DNA of 64,000 nucleotides from Microbacterium sp. 10M-3C3 (GCF_003931875.1 NZ_CP034245.1:1302001-1366000); one strand, 5' to 3'; counted from the stretch's first letter, positions 18,105-26,908 are shown. Numbers and translations are program-made. The notes: generated by a model from the letters alone, not told the origin.

Positions 18105-19657
18105 TCGGCGCTCTCACCGCGGGGTGGACCCGCGGCCTCGCTGTCCTCGGCCGGCTGTCGATGTACCGGCTCGTGCTCGCATCGCTGGGTGCGCTCACGA
18201 TCGTCGCGCTCGTCCTGTCGCTGTTCGGCCTCGTCGGCCCCCGGCCGCTCGAACTGCTCGCGACGGCGGCCGTGCTCGCAGCCGTGTGTCTCGTCGTCGA
18301 CGCGATCGCGCAGCGCATCCTGCGCCTGCCGGTGCGCATCGAGTCGTCGCTCATCACCGCGGCGATCCTGCTGTTCGTGCTGTTCCCGACCACCGAGCCG
18401 ACCTACCTCGCCGGCATCGCGCTCGCCGGTGCCGCCGCATCCGCGTCGAAATACGTGCTCGCGTGGCGCGGCCGGCACATCTTCAACCCCGCCGCCACCG
18501 GCGCGGCCGTGCTCACGCTCGTCAGCCTCGCGGTGCCCGCGCTCGGCGCGTCGGCGTGGTGGGTGGGGACCCCCGCCCTCGCCCTGCCGGTGCTCGTGCT
18601 GGGCGTCGCGGTGCTGTGGCGCACCGAGAAGCTCCGGATGATCGCGGGCTTCGTCGTGATCGCGGTGGGCGTGGCGTTCCTGCGGACCGCGGCGCAGGAC
18701 AGCGCCGCCGGCCTCGCGGTGGACGCCCCCTCGATCCTGGGCCAGGTCGTGCTGTCGTCGCCGTTCCTGTTCCTCGGCGCGTTCATGCTGTCGGAGCCGC
18801 TCACGATGCCGCCGCGTCGCTGGCAGCAGTACACGGTCGCCGCGGTCGTGGGCGTGCTCGCGGGCTGGCCGATCAACGTAGGTCTGTTCACCCTCGGCCA
18901 GGAGTTCGCGCTGCTCCTGGGCAACCTGCTGGCGTTCGTGTTCACGTGGCGCGCAGCCGTGCGCCTCGTGCTCGAGCGGCGTCGCGAGATCACGCCGACC
19001 GTGCGAGAGCTCACCTTCCGAGCCAAGCGCCCGTTCGCCTTCCGGCCGGGGCAGTACCTCGAGCTCGAGGTGCCGCACCGTCGTCCCGACGCGCGGGGCA
19101 CGCGGCGCGAGTTCTCGATCGTCTCGGCGCCGACGGATCTGCCGACCGTACGCATCGCCTTCAAAGAGGGCTCGAAGTCGTCGTACAAGAGGGCGCTCGC
19201 CGAGGTGCCGGCCGGAGGCGTGCTGGCCGTCACGGGCGTGTGGGGCGACTTCCTGCTGCCCACGCGTGCCGGGGCGCCCATCCTGCTCGTCGCGGCGGGC
19301 ATCGGGGTGACTCCGTTCGTGTCGCAGCTGCGCAGCCTCGCGGCCACCGGTGAGGAGCGCGACATCGTGCTCGTCTACGTCGTCTCGGAGGCGTCCGAGC
19401 TCGCCTTCCGCGACGACCTCGAGGCCGCCGGCATCCCCGTCGTCGTCTTCAGCCGCGACGAGCCGCGCGACCTGCCCGCGCACTGGCGGTGGGCCGGGCG
19501 CGGGGTGCGGCTGGATGCCGACGGCCTCGTCGCCGTCGTGCCCGACATCGGCGCGCGCCACGCCTACATCTCCGGCCCGCCGCGCCTCATCGCCGACCTC
19601 GCCCCCGCGCTCGAGAAGGGACGCTCGCTCACGACCGACGCGTTCGCCGGCTACTGA
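18101..19657 (+). CDS. NqrB/RnfD-like membrane domain fused to a ferredoxin-reductase module
   Basis: A 518-residue fusion. Residues 1-285 hold about nine membrane helices resembling the NQR2/RnfD family, with HIFNPAATGAAVLTLVS near residue 126 matching the conserved NPA segment. Residues 290-518 are a flavin reductase with the FAD motif REFSIVSAP, the NAD(P)H-site start LLVAAGIGVTPF and the closing AYISGPPRLI. The SGAT motif carrying covalent FMN in true RnfD/NqrB is not evident. The inferred role is to pass electrons from NAD(P)H through the membrane to the flavinylated lipoprotein. The gene is translationally coupled to apbE. Confidence 0.87.
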   Translation: MIGALTAGWTRGLAVLGRLSMYRLVLASLGALTIVALVLSLFGLVGPRPLELLATAAVLAAVCLVVDAIAQRILRLPVRIESSLITAAILLFVLFPTTEPTYLAGIALAGAAASASKYVLAWRGRHIFNPAATGAAVLTLVSLAVPALGASAWWVGTPALALPVLVLGVAVLWRTEKLRMIAGFVVIAVGVAFLRTAAQDSAAGLAVDAPSILGQVVLSSPFLFLGAFMLSEPLTMPPRRWQQYTVAAVVGVLAGWPINVGLFTLGQEFALLLGNLLAFVFTWRAAVRLVLERRREITPTVRELTFRAKRPFAFRPGQYLELEVPHRRPDARGTRREFSIVSAPTDLPTVRIAFKEGSKSSYKRALAEVPAGGVLAVTGVWGDFLLPTRAGAPILLVAAGIGVTPFVSQLRSLAATGEERDIVLVYVVSEASELAFRDDLEAAGIPVVVFSRDEPRDLPAHWRWAGRGVRLDADGLVAVVPDIGARHAYISGPPRLIADLAPALEKGRSLTTDAFAGY

Positions 19658-19684
19658 GCGGGGTGAGGAACCAACCCTCGCCCG

Positions 19685-19740
19685 AAAAACCGCGGGCCAC
19701 GCGTCGCCTCAGCGCGCGCGTGGTCTCTCGCGACCCGCGG
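19685..19740 (-). terminator. Intrinsic terminator for the two-component operon
   Basis: CCGCGGG (19690) pairs with CCCGCGG (19734) and an inner CCACGCG with CGCGTGG. Read on the minus strand the hairpin is followed by TTTTT, a true U-tract, so it ends the kinase transcript. It may also stop the convergent flavin operon. Confidence 0.7.
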
Positions 19741-19750
19741 ATGCCGCGGC

Positions 19751-21220
19751 TCAGGCAGGGTCGGCGGGCTTGGCGGGCAGGCGCACCTCGAAGGTCGTGT
19801 CGCCCGGGCGGCTGCGGACCGTGATCGTGCCACGGTGCCCGTCGACGATCGCGCGCGCGATCGACAGGCCGAGGCCGGTGCCGCCGGTCTTCCGGGCCCG
19901 CGACGCGTCGCCACGGGCGAAGCGCTCGAACAGCTGCTCCGCGACGCCGGGATCCACGCCCGGTCCGTCGTCGTGGACGCGCAGGACGGCGGTGTCGCCC
20001 TCCCGGTGCACGCTCACGGTCACGACGGTGCCCGGGGGCGTGTGGGTGCGGGCGTTCGCGAGCAGGTTCGCCACGACCTGGTGCAGCCGCGACACGTCGC
20101 CGGCTAGGAGCACCGGCTCGTCGTCGACGTCGATCACCCACTCGTGGTCGCGGCCGGCGGCCTGCGCGTCCCTGACGGCTTCGACCGCGAGGCGCGTGAG
20201 GTCGACGGCGCCGTAGACCAGTTCCGTGCCCTCGTCCAGCCGCGCGAGCAGCAGGAGGTCCTCCACGAGCGCGCTCATGCGCAGCGACTGCGCCTGGATG
20301 CGCTCGAGCGCGGCGTGGGAGGTGTCGCTCAGCGTCGCGTCGCGCAGCGACAGCTCGGAGTAGCCGCGGATCGAGGCGAGAGGCGTGCGCAGCTCGTGGC
20401 TCGCGTCGGCCACGAAGCGCCGCATCAGCTCCTCGTTGCGCTGCCGCGCGCTCAGCGACGCGTCGATGTGGTCCAGCAGCGCGTTCAGTGCCGCGCCGAC
20501 CTGCCCGATCTCGGTGTGGTCGTCGGTCTCGCTCTCGGGCACGCGCTCGGTGATCGACACATCGCCGGAGTCCATGCGCACGCGGGCGACACGCGTGGCG
20601 GTGTCGGCCACCGCGCGCAGCGGACGCAGCCCGATGCGCACGACGACCGCGATGATCGACGACAGCAGAAGGAGCCCGCCCGCCGTGACGAGCCCGACCG
20701 TGAGCAGGATCTGCGAGACGGTGCCCGTCACCTCGGACAGCGGCAGTCCGATGATCGCGAGCACGTCGGGGGAGGGCGTGGGGGCGACCGTGACGCGGTA
20801 GTCGCCGAGACCGGGGAGATCGACGGTGAGCGACGGCGCCGACGTCGAGGGCGCGTCCGAGACCGCCTGGAGGATGTCGGCGACCTGCTCGGCCGTGAGG
20901 ACGCGAGCGGTGTTGCCGTCGACGTAGGCGCCGGTCGTGCCGCTCGTGGGCGTGCGCAGCACGAGCACCGTGCCGTCGGTGTAGGGCCCGGTCGAGAGCA
21001 CCCGCACCGCCGTGCTCTCGTTCGTGAACAGCACGTTCTCGGCGGTCTCGCGCACCTTGCCGTCGAGGTTGTCCTGGAGCACGTTGCCCAGGATCGCGCC
21101 GGTGGACAGCGCGATGATCGCGAGGATGACGGCGATCATGCCGATGATCGCGGTCATCAGCCGCGCCTGCAGACTCCAGGGGCGGCGCCGACGGGTGTTC
21201 GGTCGGGGCGCGTCGGTCAC
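19751..21220 (-). CDS. Sensor histidine kinase
   Basis: A 489-residue membrane kinase with two helices (about 20-45 and 180-205) enclosing an extracellular sensor of about 135 residues, then a HAMP domain. The H-box is FVADASHELRTPLASIRGYS, the N-box is HQVVANLLANARTHTPPGT, and the G-boxes are VHDDGPGVD and KTGGTGLGLSIARAIVDGH. This is the MprB/TcrY-like architecture. The start GTG at 21220 overlaps the regulator stop by four bases, so the pair is co-translated. The signal sensed is unknown. Confidence 0.94.
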   Translation of the reverse strand: MTDAPRPNTRRRRPWSLQARLMTAIIGMIAVILAIIALSTGAILGNVLQDNLDGKVRETAENVLFTNESTAVRVLSTGPYTDGTVLVLRTPTSGTTGAYVDGNTARVLTAEQVADILQAVSDAPSTSAPSLTVDLPGLGDYRVTVAPTPSPDVLAIIGLPLSEVTGTVSQILLTVGLVTAGGLLLLSSIIAVVVRIGLRPLRAVADTATRVARVRMDSGDVSITERVPESETDDHTEIGQVGAALNALLDHIDASLSARQRNEELMRRFVADASHELRTPLASIRGYSELSLRDATLSDTSHAALERIQAQSLRMSALVEDLLLLARLDEGTELVYGAVDLTRLAVEAVRDAQAAGRDHEWVIDVDDEPVLLAGDVSRLHQVVANLLANARTHTPPGTVVTVSVHREGDTAVLRVHDDGPGVDPGVAEQLFERFARGDASRARKTGGTGLGLSIARAIVDGHRGTITVRSRPGDTTFEVRLPAKPADPA

Positions 21221-21960
21221 TGCGGGGCTTTGATCATGTAGCCCACGCCTCTGACGGTCTGGATGAGGGGCTCGCGCCCCGCGTCGATCTTCTTGCGCAG
21301 GTACGAGATGTAGAGCTCGACGACGCTCGAGCGGCCGCCGAAGTCGTAATTCCACACGCGGTCGAGGATCTGCGCCTTCGACACGACGCGGCGCTGGTTG
21401 CGCATGAGGTAGCGCAGCAGCTCGAACTCGGTCGCCGTCAGCTCGATCGACTCGCCGTCGCGGAACACCTCGTGGCTGTCCTCGTTGAGCGAGAGATCGC
21501 CCACGCGCAGGATCGGCTCGGACTCGCCCGAGGTCGCCGTGCCGGCGCGGCGCATGAGGCCGCGCAGCCGCGCCACGACCTCCTCGAGGCTGAACGGCTT
21601 CGTGACGTAGTCGTCGCCGCCCGCGGTGAGGCCGGCAACCCGGTCGGCCACCGCGTCCTTGGCCGTGAGGAAGAGCACGGGCACGTCGTTGCCGGAGTGG
21701 CGCAGGCGCTGGAGCACCGCCATGCCGTCGAGGTCGGGCATCATGACGTCGAGGACCATCGCATCGGGGTCGAAGTCGCGCGCGGCCTGCAGCGCCTGCA
21801 GCCCCGAGGAGGCCGCGCGCACGTCCCAGCCCTCCATCCGCAGCGCCATCGAGAGCAGGTCGGTGAGCATCTGCTCGTCGTCGACCACGAGCACGCGCAG
21901 CGGCGAGCCGTCGGGACGGGTCAGCGAGGGGGCGGTCGCGGTCGCATTCATGGTCCTCAT
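21217..21960 (-). CDS. OmpR/PhoB family response regulator
   Basis: A 247-residue regulator: receiver domain at about 20-135 with acidic pocket VVDDEQM, phosphorylation site LDVMMPDLDG and the FLTAKD / YVTKPFSLEE switch residues. It is followed by a winged-helix DNA-binding domain with ELTATEFELLRYLMRNQ and VVELYISYLRKKI. The first ATG is at 21960; ATG 21951 is an alternative because GAGG lies just before it. It forms an operon with the kinase, and three direct CTATG-type repeats lie just upstream. Confidence 0.94.
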   Translation of the reverse strand: MRTMNATATAPSLTRPDGSPLRVLVVDDEQMLTDLLSMALRMEGWDVRAASSGLQALQAARDFDPDAMVLDVMMPDLDGMAVLQRLRHSGNDVPVLFLTAKDAVADRVAGLTAGGDDYVTKPFSLEEVVARLRGLMRRAGTATSGESEPILRVGDLSLNEDSHEVFRDGESIELTATEFELLRYLMRNQRRVVSKAQILDRVWNYDFGGRSSVVELYISYLRKKIDAGREPLIQTVRGVGYMIKAPQ

Positions 21961-21972
21961 TGTGCGCGCATG

Positions 21973-22001
21973 GCTATGAGCTTCCTATGGGAGAGGCTAT
22001 G
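21973..22001 (-). promoter_or_regulatory. Three phased direct repeats upstream of the response regulator
   Basis: On the plus strand GCTATG (21973), CCTATG (21984) and GCTATG (21996) are spaced 11 and 12 bp apart. Helically phased direct repeats are the usual binding pattern of PhoB-family dimers, so this is a candidate autoregulatory site. A protein-DNA test would be decisive. Confidence 0.45.
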
Positions 22002-22027
22002 CGCACGCTGGGAATGCGCTCGCTCGT

Positions 22028-23020
22028 CTAGCGTGCGGCGACGTGGGCGACCATCCGGTCGAACAGCGCGCCCTTCTCCGCGTCGACGCGCTGCCACTCG
22101 GGGTGCGCGTCGTAGAAGGCGAGGATGCGGCGGGCACCCTCGTCGAACGTGATGGTCGTGCCGAAAGCCGGCGCGAGCGCGCGCACCTTGGCGGAGTCGA
22201 ACACCATCGAGTGGGACTTGTCCCCGAGCAGGCCCGGCCCGAGATCCGGCGCGGTCGCCGCGATCGTCTCGCTCGCGACGTGGACGAGTTGCGGATCCTC
22301 GACGCCCGCCGCCGCGGCGAGCCAGCCGTAGATCGCGTTCCACGTCGGCGCGTGATCGCCGGTGATCGTGAACGCCTCGCCGATCGCGGCCGGGGCACCC
22401 AGGAGTGCGGTGAACGCGACGGCGAAGTCGTCGGCGTGCGTGAGGGTCCACAGGCTCGTGCCGTCGCCGTGGACCACGACGGGCCGGCCCGCGCGCATGC
22501 GGGCGATGTCGGTCCAGCCGCCCATCGTGGGAAGGAGGGTCTCGTCGTAGGTGTGGGAGGGGCGCACGATCGTGGCGGGAAGGCCCTGGTCGCGATACGC
22601 GGCGACCAGGAGGTCCTCGCACGAGATCTTGTCGCGCGAGTACTGCCAGAAGGGATTGCGCAGCGGCGTCGACTCGGTGACGGGCAGGCGCGCGGGCGGC
22701 TTCTGGTACGCCGAGGCCGAGCTGATGAAGATGTACTGGCCGGCCGCGCGGCCCGCCGCATCCAGCGCAGTCCGCACGTGCTCGGGCACGAACGAGAGGA
22801 AGTCGGCGACCACGTCGAAGGGACGATCGCCGACCGCCGCGCGCACGGCGGCACCGTCGCGCACGTCCGCCTGGAGTGTGCGCACCCCGTCGGGGAGGCG
22901 CCGGATGCTTCGGCCGCGGTTGAGGACGGTGACCTCGTGGCCGGCGGCGACGGCGGCGCGTACGCACGCGGTGGAGATGACGCCGGAGCCGCCGAGGAAC
23001 AGGACGCGCAGAGAGCTCAT
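22028..23020 (-). CDS. NAD-dependent epimerase/dehydratase family protein
   Basis: A 330-residue extended short-chain dehydrogenase. The Rossmann start VLFLGGSGVIS keeps GGSG but has Ser at the third glycine position of GxxGxxG. The catalytic pair is YSRDK (Tyr and Lys near residues 127-131), preceded by FISSASAYQ, and the IVRPSHTYD and HADDFAVAF blocks are also conserved. It resembles sugar-nucleotide and isoflavone-reductase-like members, but the substrate is unknown. A TAGGGT hexamer ends seven bases before the ATG. It is a single gene between the two-component operon and gnd. Confidence 0.88.
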   Translation of the reverse strand: MSSLRVLFLGGSGVISTACVRAAVAAGHEVTVLNRGRSIRRLPDGVRTLQADVRDGAAVRAAVGDRPFDVVADFLSFVPEHVRTALDAAGRAAGQYIFISSASAYQKPPARLPVTESTPLRNPFWQYSRDKISCEDLLVAAYRDQGLPATIVRPSHTYDETLLPTMGGWTDIARMRAGRPVVVHGDGTSLWTLTHADDFAVAFTALLGAPAAIGEAFTITGDHAPTWNAIYGWLAAAAGVEDPQLVHVASETIAATAPDLGPGLLGDKSHSMVFDSAKVRALAPAFGTTITFDEGARRILAFYDAHPEWQRVDAEKGALFDRMVAHVAAR

Positions 23021-23104
23021 GCGCCCGACCCTAGCGGGGCGGGCGGCGACGGCCGCGGGGGATTGCGCGAGGGCGCCGCCGTCGAGTGCGACGCCCTCGC
23101 ACGA

Positions 23105-24589
23105 TCAGTGCGTGTCCTCGGCCTCGACCTCGGTGCGGTCGCCCGACCACAGCGTGTGGAAGGTCCCCGGCTTGTCGATGCGCTTGTAGGTGTGCGCGCC
23201 GAAGAAGTCGCGCTGACCCTGGATGAGGGCGGCGGGGAGGCGCTCGGCGCGCAGGCCGTCGTAGTAGGCGAGCGACGACGAGAACGCCGGCGACGGGATG
23301 CCCACGCGCGCGGCGGTGGCCACGACGTCGCGCCACGCCTGCTGAGCGCGCTCGAGCGCCTCGACGAAGTAGGGCGCGGTCAGCAGCACCGGCAGGTCGG
23401 GGCTGTCGGCGTATGCGTCGGTGATGCGGTTGAGGAACTGCGCGCGGATGATGCAGCCGCCGCGCCAGATGGACGCGATCGCGCCCAGGTCGATGTTCCA
23501 GCCGTACTCGGCGGCGCCGGCGCGGATCTCGTCGAAGCCCTGCGAGTACGCGACGATCTTCGACGCGAACAGGGCGAGGCGGATCTTCTCGACGAACGCA
23601 TCGGCGTCCTCGACCGTGAAATCCTCCGACGGGCCGGGCAGCCCACGCGAGATCTCGCGCTGCTCGGGGTGCGACGACAGCGAGCGTGCGAACGTCGCCT
23701 CCGCGATGCCCGACACGGGCACGCCGAGGGACAGCGCGGTCTGCACGGTCCAGGCGCCGGTGCCCTTCGCGCCGGCCTGGTCGACGATGACGTCCACGAG
23801 CGGGCGTCCGGTCGCCGCATCCGTCTGCCGCAGCACCTCGGCGGTGATCTCGATGAGGTACGACTCCAGCTCGCCGCGGTTCCACTCGGCGAAGACGTCG
23901 GCGATCTCGGCAGGCGACTTGCCCGTGCCGCGGCGGATGAGGTCGTACGCCTCGGCGATCAGCTGCATGTCGGCGTACTCGATGCCGTTGTGCACCATCT
24001 TCACGAAGTGGCCGGCGCCGTCGTGGCCGACGTGCGTGACGCACGGCTCGCCTTCGGCGATTGCGGCGATCGACTTCAGGATCGGGCCGAGGGTCACCCA
24101 CGACTCGTCTGAGCCGCCGGGCATGAGCGACGGGCCGTGAAGCGCGCCCTCCTCGCCGCCCGAGACTCCCATGCCGACGAAATTGACACCCGTCTCGCGA
24201 ACCGCCTTCTCGCGGCGGATCGTGTCGGTGAACAGCGCGTTGCCGCCGTCGACGATGATGTCGCCCGGCTCGAAGACGCGCAGCAGCTCCTCGATGACCG
24301 CGTCGGTCGGGCCGCCCGCCTTGACCATGATGATCGCGGTGCGAGGCGTGGTGAGGGAGGCGGCGAACTCCTCGTAGGAGAACGCGGGGACGAAGCCGGC
24401 CTCGGGGTGCGCGCCGACGAGTTCGTCGGTCTTGGAGCGCGAACGGTTGAACACCGCGACCGTGTTGCCCTCGCGGCTGGCGAGGTTGCGGGCGAGGTTC
24501 GACCCCATCACGGCCAGGCCGACGACACCGATGTTGGCGCGGGCCGTGGCGGCGGAGGGGGCAGCGGGCGAGGACTCGGATGCGGACAC
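23105..24589 (-). CDS. gnd: 6-phosphogluconate dehydrogenase, NADP+ decarboxylating
   Basis: This 494-residue enzyme of the oxidative pentose phosphate pathway converts 6-phosphogluconate to ribulose 5-phosphate, CO2 and NADPH. It shows the cofactor motif IGVVGLAVMGSNLARNLA, GMGVSGGEEGALHGPSLMPGG, the active-site segment GHFVKMVHNGIEYADMQLI and VIVDQAGAKGTGAWTV. The C-terminal YFGAHTY equivalent reads QRDFFGAHTYKRID. The start is GTG 24589 with AGGAGAG upstream. It has an extra Ser/Ala-rich N-terminus of about 15 residues. Confidence 0.97.
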   Translation of the reverse strand: MSASESSPAAPSAATARANIGVVGLAVMGSNLARNLASREGNTVAVFNRSRSKTDELVGAHPEAGFVPAFSYEEFAASLTTPRTAIIMVKAGGPTDAVIEELLRVFEPGDIIVDGGNALFTDTIRREKAVRETGVNFVGMGVSGGEEGALHGPSLMPGGSDESWVTLGPILKSIAAIAEGEPCVTHVGHDGAGHFVKMVHNGIEYADMQLIAEAYDLIRRGTGKSPAEIADVFAEWNRGELESYLIEITAEVLRQTDAATGRPLVDVIVDQAGAKGTGAWTVQTALSLGVPVSGIAEATFARSLSSHPEQREISRGLPGPSEDFTVEDADAFVEKIRLALFASKIVAYSQGFDEIRAGAAEYGWNIDLGAIASIWRGGCIIRAQFLNRITDAYADSPDLPVLLTAPYFVEALERAQQAWRDVVATAARVGIPSPAFSSSLAYYDGLRAERLPAALIQGQRDFFGAHTYKRIDKPGTFHTLWSGDRTEVEAEDTH

Positions 24590-24682
24590 GCGCTCTCCTG
24601 GATCGTTTCGACGGATTCGCGCGGCGCAGCGTCTCGCGCGTCGTGCCCAGCCTATCGCCGGGCGACCGTCGCGATCGGGCGC

Positions 24683-24805
24683 TCAGTCCTTGCGGTAGCC
24701 GGCGCGTCCCATCGAGAACAGCGCGCCGACGACACCGACACCGCCGACCAGGGCGATCGCTCCGACGATCCAGAGCATGAGGTGGGAGAGAATATCGGCG
24801 GGCAT
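24683..24805 (-). CDS. 40-residue single-pass membrane protein
   Basis: A small gene not usually called. It starts at ATG 24805 with a perfect GGAGG six bases upstream (GGAGGATCC) and encodes MPADILSHLM, a 20-residue hydrophobic stretch from LWIVGAIALV through GGVGVVGALF, and the basic tail SMGRAGYRKD. The positive-inside rule puts the C-terminus in the cytoplasm. I recognise no family. It lies between gnd and rplY on the gnd strand. Confidence 0.72.
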   Translation of the reverse strand: MPADILSHLMLWIVGAIALVGGVGVVGALFSMGRAGYRKD

Positions 24806-24848
24806 GGATCCTCCGTAGGGTGCGTCCTCATCGTATCGGGGCCGCTGG

Positions 24849-25044
24849 TAGACTCGTCACCGAACTTCGGCGAGGGATGCGCGTGCGCGTCCGTGATCGA
24901 CGCGGTGATGCAGGCTCCCGGCTTTCCTCACGCGCGCGCGTTCGAGTCGAATCCAGACCCCCACACGTGCGGCCGCGTGCCGCGAAGATCCGCGGGCATC
25001 CGTCCGCCCAGGCAGAGGGCCGCGTGCCCGCAAGGAGAATCGAC
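24849..25044 (+). promoter_or_regulatory. Promoter and long 5' leader of rplY
   Basis: TAGACT at 24849-24854 is the best -10 upstream of rplY and predicts a leader of about 180 nt before the AAGGAG at 25032. The leader is GC-rich with several short palindromes such as CCGCGaagatCCGCGG. It may hold an autoregulatory structure, but no known motif is recognised. Confidence 0.4.
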
Positions 25045-25701
25045 ATGTCGGAAGACAACAAGGTCCACGCCGAGGTGCGCGAGAGCTTCGGCAAGGGCCA
25101 CGCCCGCCGTCTGCGCGCCGCCGGCAAGATCCCGGCCGTGCTCTACGGTCACGGCACCGACCCGCAGCACCTGGCGCTGCCGGGCCACCAGATGTCGCTG
25201 CTCGTCCGTCGCGCCAACGCGCTGCTCGAGCTGGACCTCGCCGCCGGCACCCAGCTCGCGCTCGTGAAGGACGTGCAGAAGGACCCGGTGCACCAGATCA
25301 TCGAGCACATCGACCTGCTCGTGGTCCGGCGCGGTGAGAAGATCGCCGTCGACGTGCCCGTCGTGATCGTGGGCGAGCCGCAGTCCGGCACGATCGCGAC
25401 TCTCGACAGCGCCACCGTGTCGCTCGAGGTCGAGGCCACCCACATCCCGGAGAACATCGAGGTCGACGTCGAGGAGAAGGAGGACGGCTACCGCGTGACC
25501 GCCGGCGACCTCGTCCTCCCGCGCGGTGCGACGCTCGTCACCGACCCCGAGGCGCTCATCGTCGCCGTCGCGATCCCGCTGGCGACCCTCGCCGCCGAGG
25601 AGGAGATCGCCGAGGCCGACGCCGCGGTCGCCGAGGAGCAGGCCGAGGAGTCCGCCGAGGAGACCGAGGGCGGCGAGTCCGAGGCATCCGACTCGGAGTG
25701 A
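25045..25701 (+). CDS. rplY: 50S ribosomal protein L25 / general stress protein Ctc
   Basis: A 218-residue long-form L25 (TL5/CTC type), which binds 5S rRNA. The N-terminal L25 domain has RESFGKGHARRLRAAGKIPAVLYG, and the second beta domain covers about 95-185, with VSLEVEATHIPENIEVDV. The acidic Ala/Glu-rich tail (186-218) is typical of actinobacterial forms. The start is fixed by AAGGAGAATCGAC before ATG. It is followed by a hairpin and then pth, the common rplY-pth order. Confidence 0.96.
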   Translation: MSEDNKVHAEVRESFGKGHARRLRAAGKIPAVLYGHGTDPQHLALPGHQMSLLVRRANALLELDLAAGTQLALVKDVQKDPVHQIIEHIDLLVVRRGEKIAVDVPVVIVGEPQSGTIATLDSATVSLEVEATHIPENIEVDVEEKEDGYRVTAGDLVLPRGATLVTDPEALIVAVAIPLATLAAEEEIAEADAAVAEEQAEESAEETEGGESEASDSE

Positions 25702-25721
25702 TCCCGGTCGTCATGATCAAC

Positions 25722-25750
25722 CCGGAGGGGCGCCGCGTGCGCCCCTTCGG
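25722..25750 (+). terminator. Hairpin between rplY and pth
   Basis: A 12-bp stem, AGGGGCGC / GCGCCCCT extended by CCGG / TCGG, closes a five-base loop (25734-25738). No U-run follows, so it could attenuate rather than fully end transcription into pth. Confidence 0.5.
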
Positions 25751-25778
25751 CGTCTGAGCGAGCGAGAGGAACGCGCGC

Positions 25779-26360
25779 ATGCCCGACACGTGGCTCGTCG
25801 TGGGACTCGGCAACCCGGGGCCGCGCTACGCCGCCACGCGGCACAACGTCGGCCAGATGGTCGTCGACGAGCTGGCGTCCCGGCGCGGCGAGTCGTTCTC
25901 GTCGCACCGCGCCAACGCGCGCGTCGCCGAGACGTGGCTGCGTCCCGGCGCGGCCAAGCTCGTGCTCGCGAAGCCGAACAGCTTCATGAACGTGTCGGGG
26001 GGTCCCGTCACCGGCCTCGCGCAGTACTACGGCGTCGACCCCGAGCGCGTCGTGGTCGTGCACGACGAGCTCGACATCCCGTTCGACACCCTCCGGCTGA
26101 AGGCCGGCGGCGGCCACGGCGGCCACAACGGCGTCCGCGATGTGGCGAAGGCGCTCGGCACGCCCGAGTTCCCGCGCGTGCGCGTGGGCATCGGTCGCCC
26201 GCCGGGGCGGCAGGATCCCGCCGACTGGGTGCTCGATCCATTCGCGGCCGTCGAGCGCACCACCCTGCCGATCCTCGTCGGCGATGCCGCAGACGCCGTG
26301 GAGCTGCTGGTCGACGAGGGCCTCCTCGCCGCCCAGCAGCGCTTCCACGCGCCGCGCTGA
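25779..26360 (+). CDS. pth: Peptidyl-tRNA hydrolase
   Basis: A 193-residue esterase that recycles peptidyl-tRNA released during translation. Conserved segments are [19 protein letters not shown] with the catalytic His in the RHNVG part (about 21-25), [30 protein letters not shown] with the catalytic Asp, and [21 protein letters not shown] precedes the ATG. Its stop is two bases from the stop of the convergent membrane-protein gene. Confidence 0.97.
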   Translation: MPDTWLVVGLGNPGPRYAATRHNVGQMVVDELASRRGESFSSHRANARVAETWLRPGAAKLVLAKPNSFMNVSGGPVTGLAQYYGVDPERVVVVHDELDIPFDTLRLKAGGGHGGHNGVRDVAKALGTPEFPRVRVGIGRPPGRQDPADWVLDPFAAVERTTLPILVGDAADAVELLVDEGLLAAQQRFHAPR

Positions 26361-26362
26361 GC

Positions 26363-26908
26363 TCAGCCGGCCGGCAGCGGGACGGTCGCCGTCGACGCGG
26401 TCCCGACGGCCAGCAGGATGCTGACGGGGATGACGGCGAGCACGGCGAGCACGATCGCGGCGATGCCCCAGCCGCGGCCGCGGTTGCGCACCGCCGCGAC
26501 GATGCCCTGGATCAGCGCCCACAGGCCCAGCACCGCCATGACCGTGTAGCCGACGACGACGAGGATGCCGCCCAGGGCCGCGTTCGCCTGCGCTTCCGGC
26601 GGCACGTTCGTGGCGTCGAGGGTCGCGCCCTCGGAGGTCACCTGGGCGTACTGCGCGAGGGCGCCCAGCCGCGTACCGCCGATGTAGGTGAGGATCGAGC
26701 CGACGACGATCGCCAGCAGGGCGACGACGAACGCCACGACGCCCAGCGTCGCACGGCCCTTCTCGCGGCGACGCGGCGCCGCGTCGACGGGCGGCGGAGC
26801 AGCGTACGAGGGGGCGGGCGCCGGGGGCGGCGTGGCGCGGCGCTCGTCGTAGCCGGGCGCGTCCGCCGTCCGGCGCTCGGGGGGCTCGGGCGGGGTGGTG
26901 CTGCTCAT
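26363..26908 (-). CDS. Proline-rich membrane protein, DUF4190-like
   Basis: A 181-residue protein. A Pro/Ala-rich cytoplasmic head (1-50) is followed by three or four hydrophobic segments: ATLGVVAFVVALLAIVVGSI (about 53-72), GGILVVVGYTVMAVLGLWALI (112-132) and WGIAAIVLAVLAVIPVSILL (146-166). The architecture resembles DUF4190-type proteins of actinobacteria, but no motif is decisive. The ribosome-binding site is AAGGAG. The promoter region faces mfd divergently across about 120 bp. Confidence 0.8.
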   Translation of the reverse strand: MSSTTPPEPPERRTADAPGYDERRATPPPAPAPSYAAPPPVDAAPRRREKGRATLGVVAFVVALLAIVVGSILTYIGGTRLGALAQYAQVTSEGATLDATNVPPEAQANAALGGILVVVGYTVMAVLGLWALIQGIVAAVRNRGRGWGIAAIVLAVLAVIPVSILLAVGTASTATVPLPAG

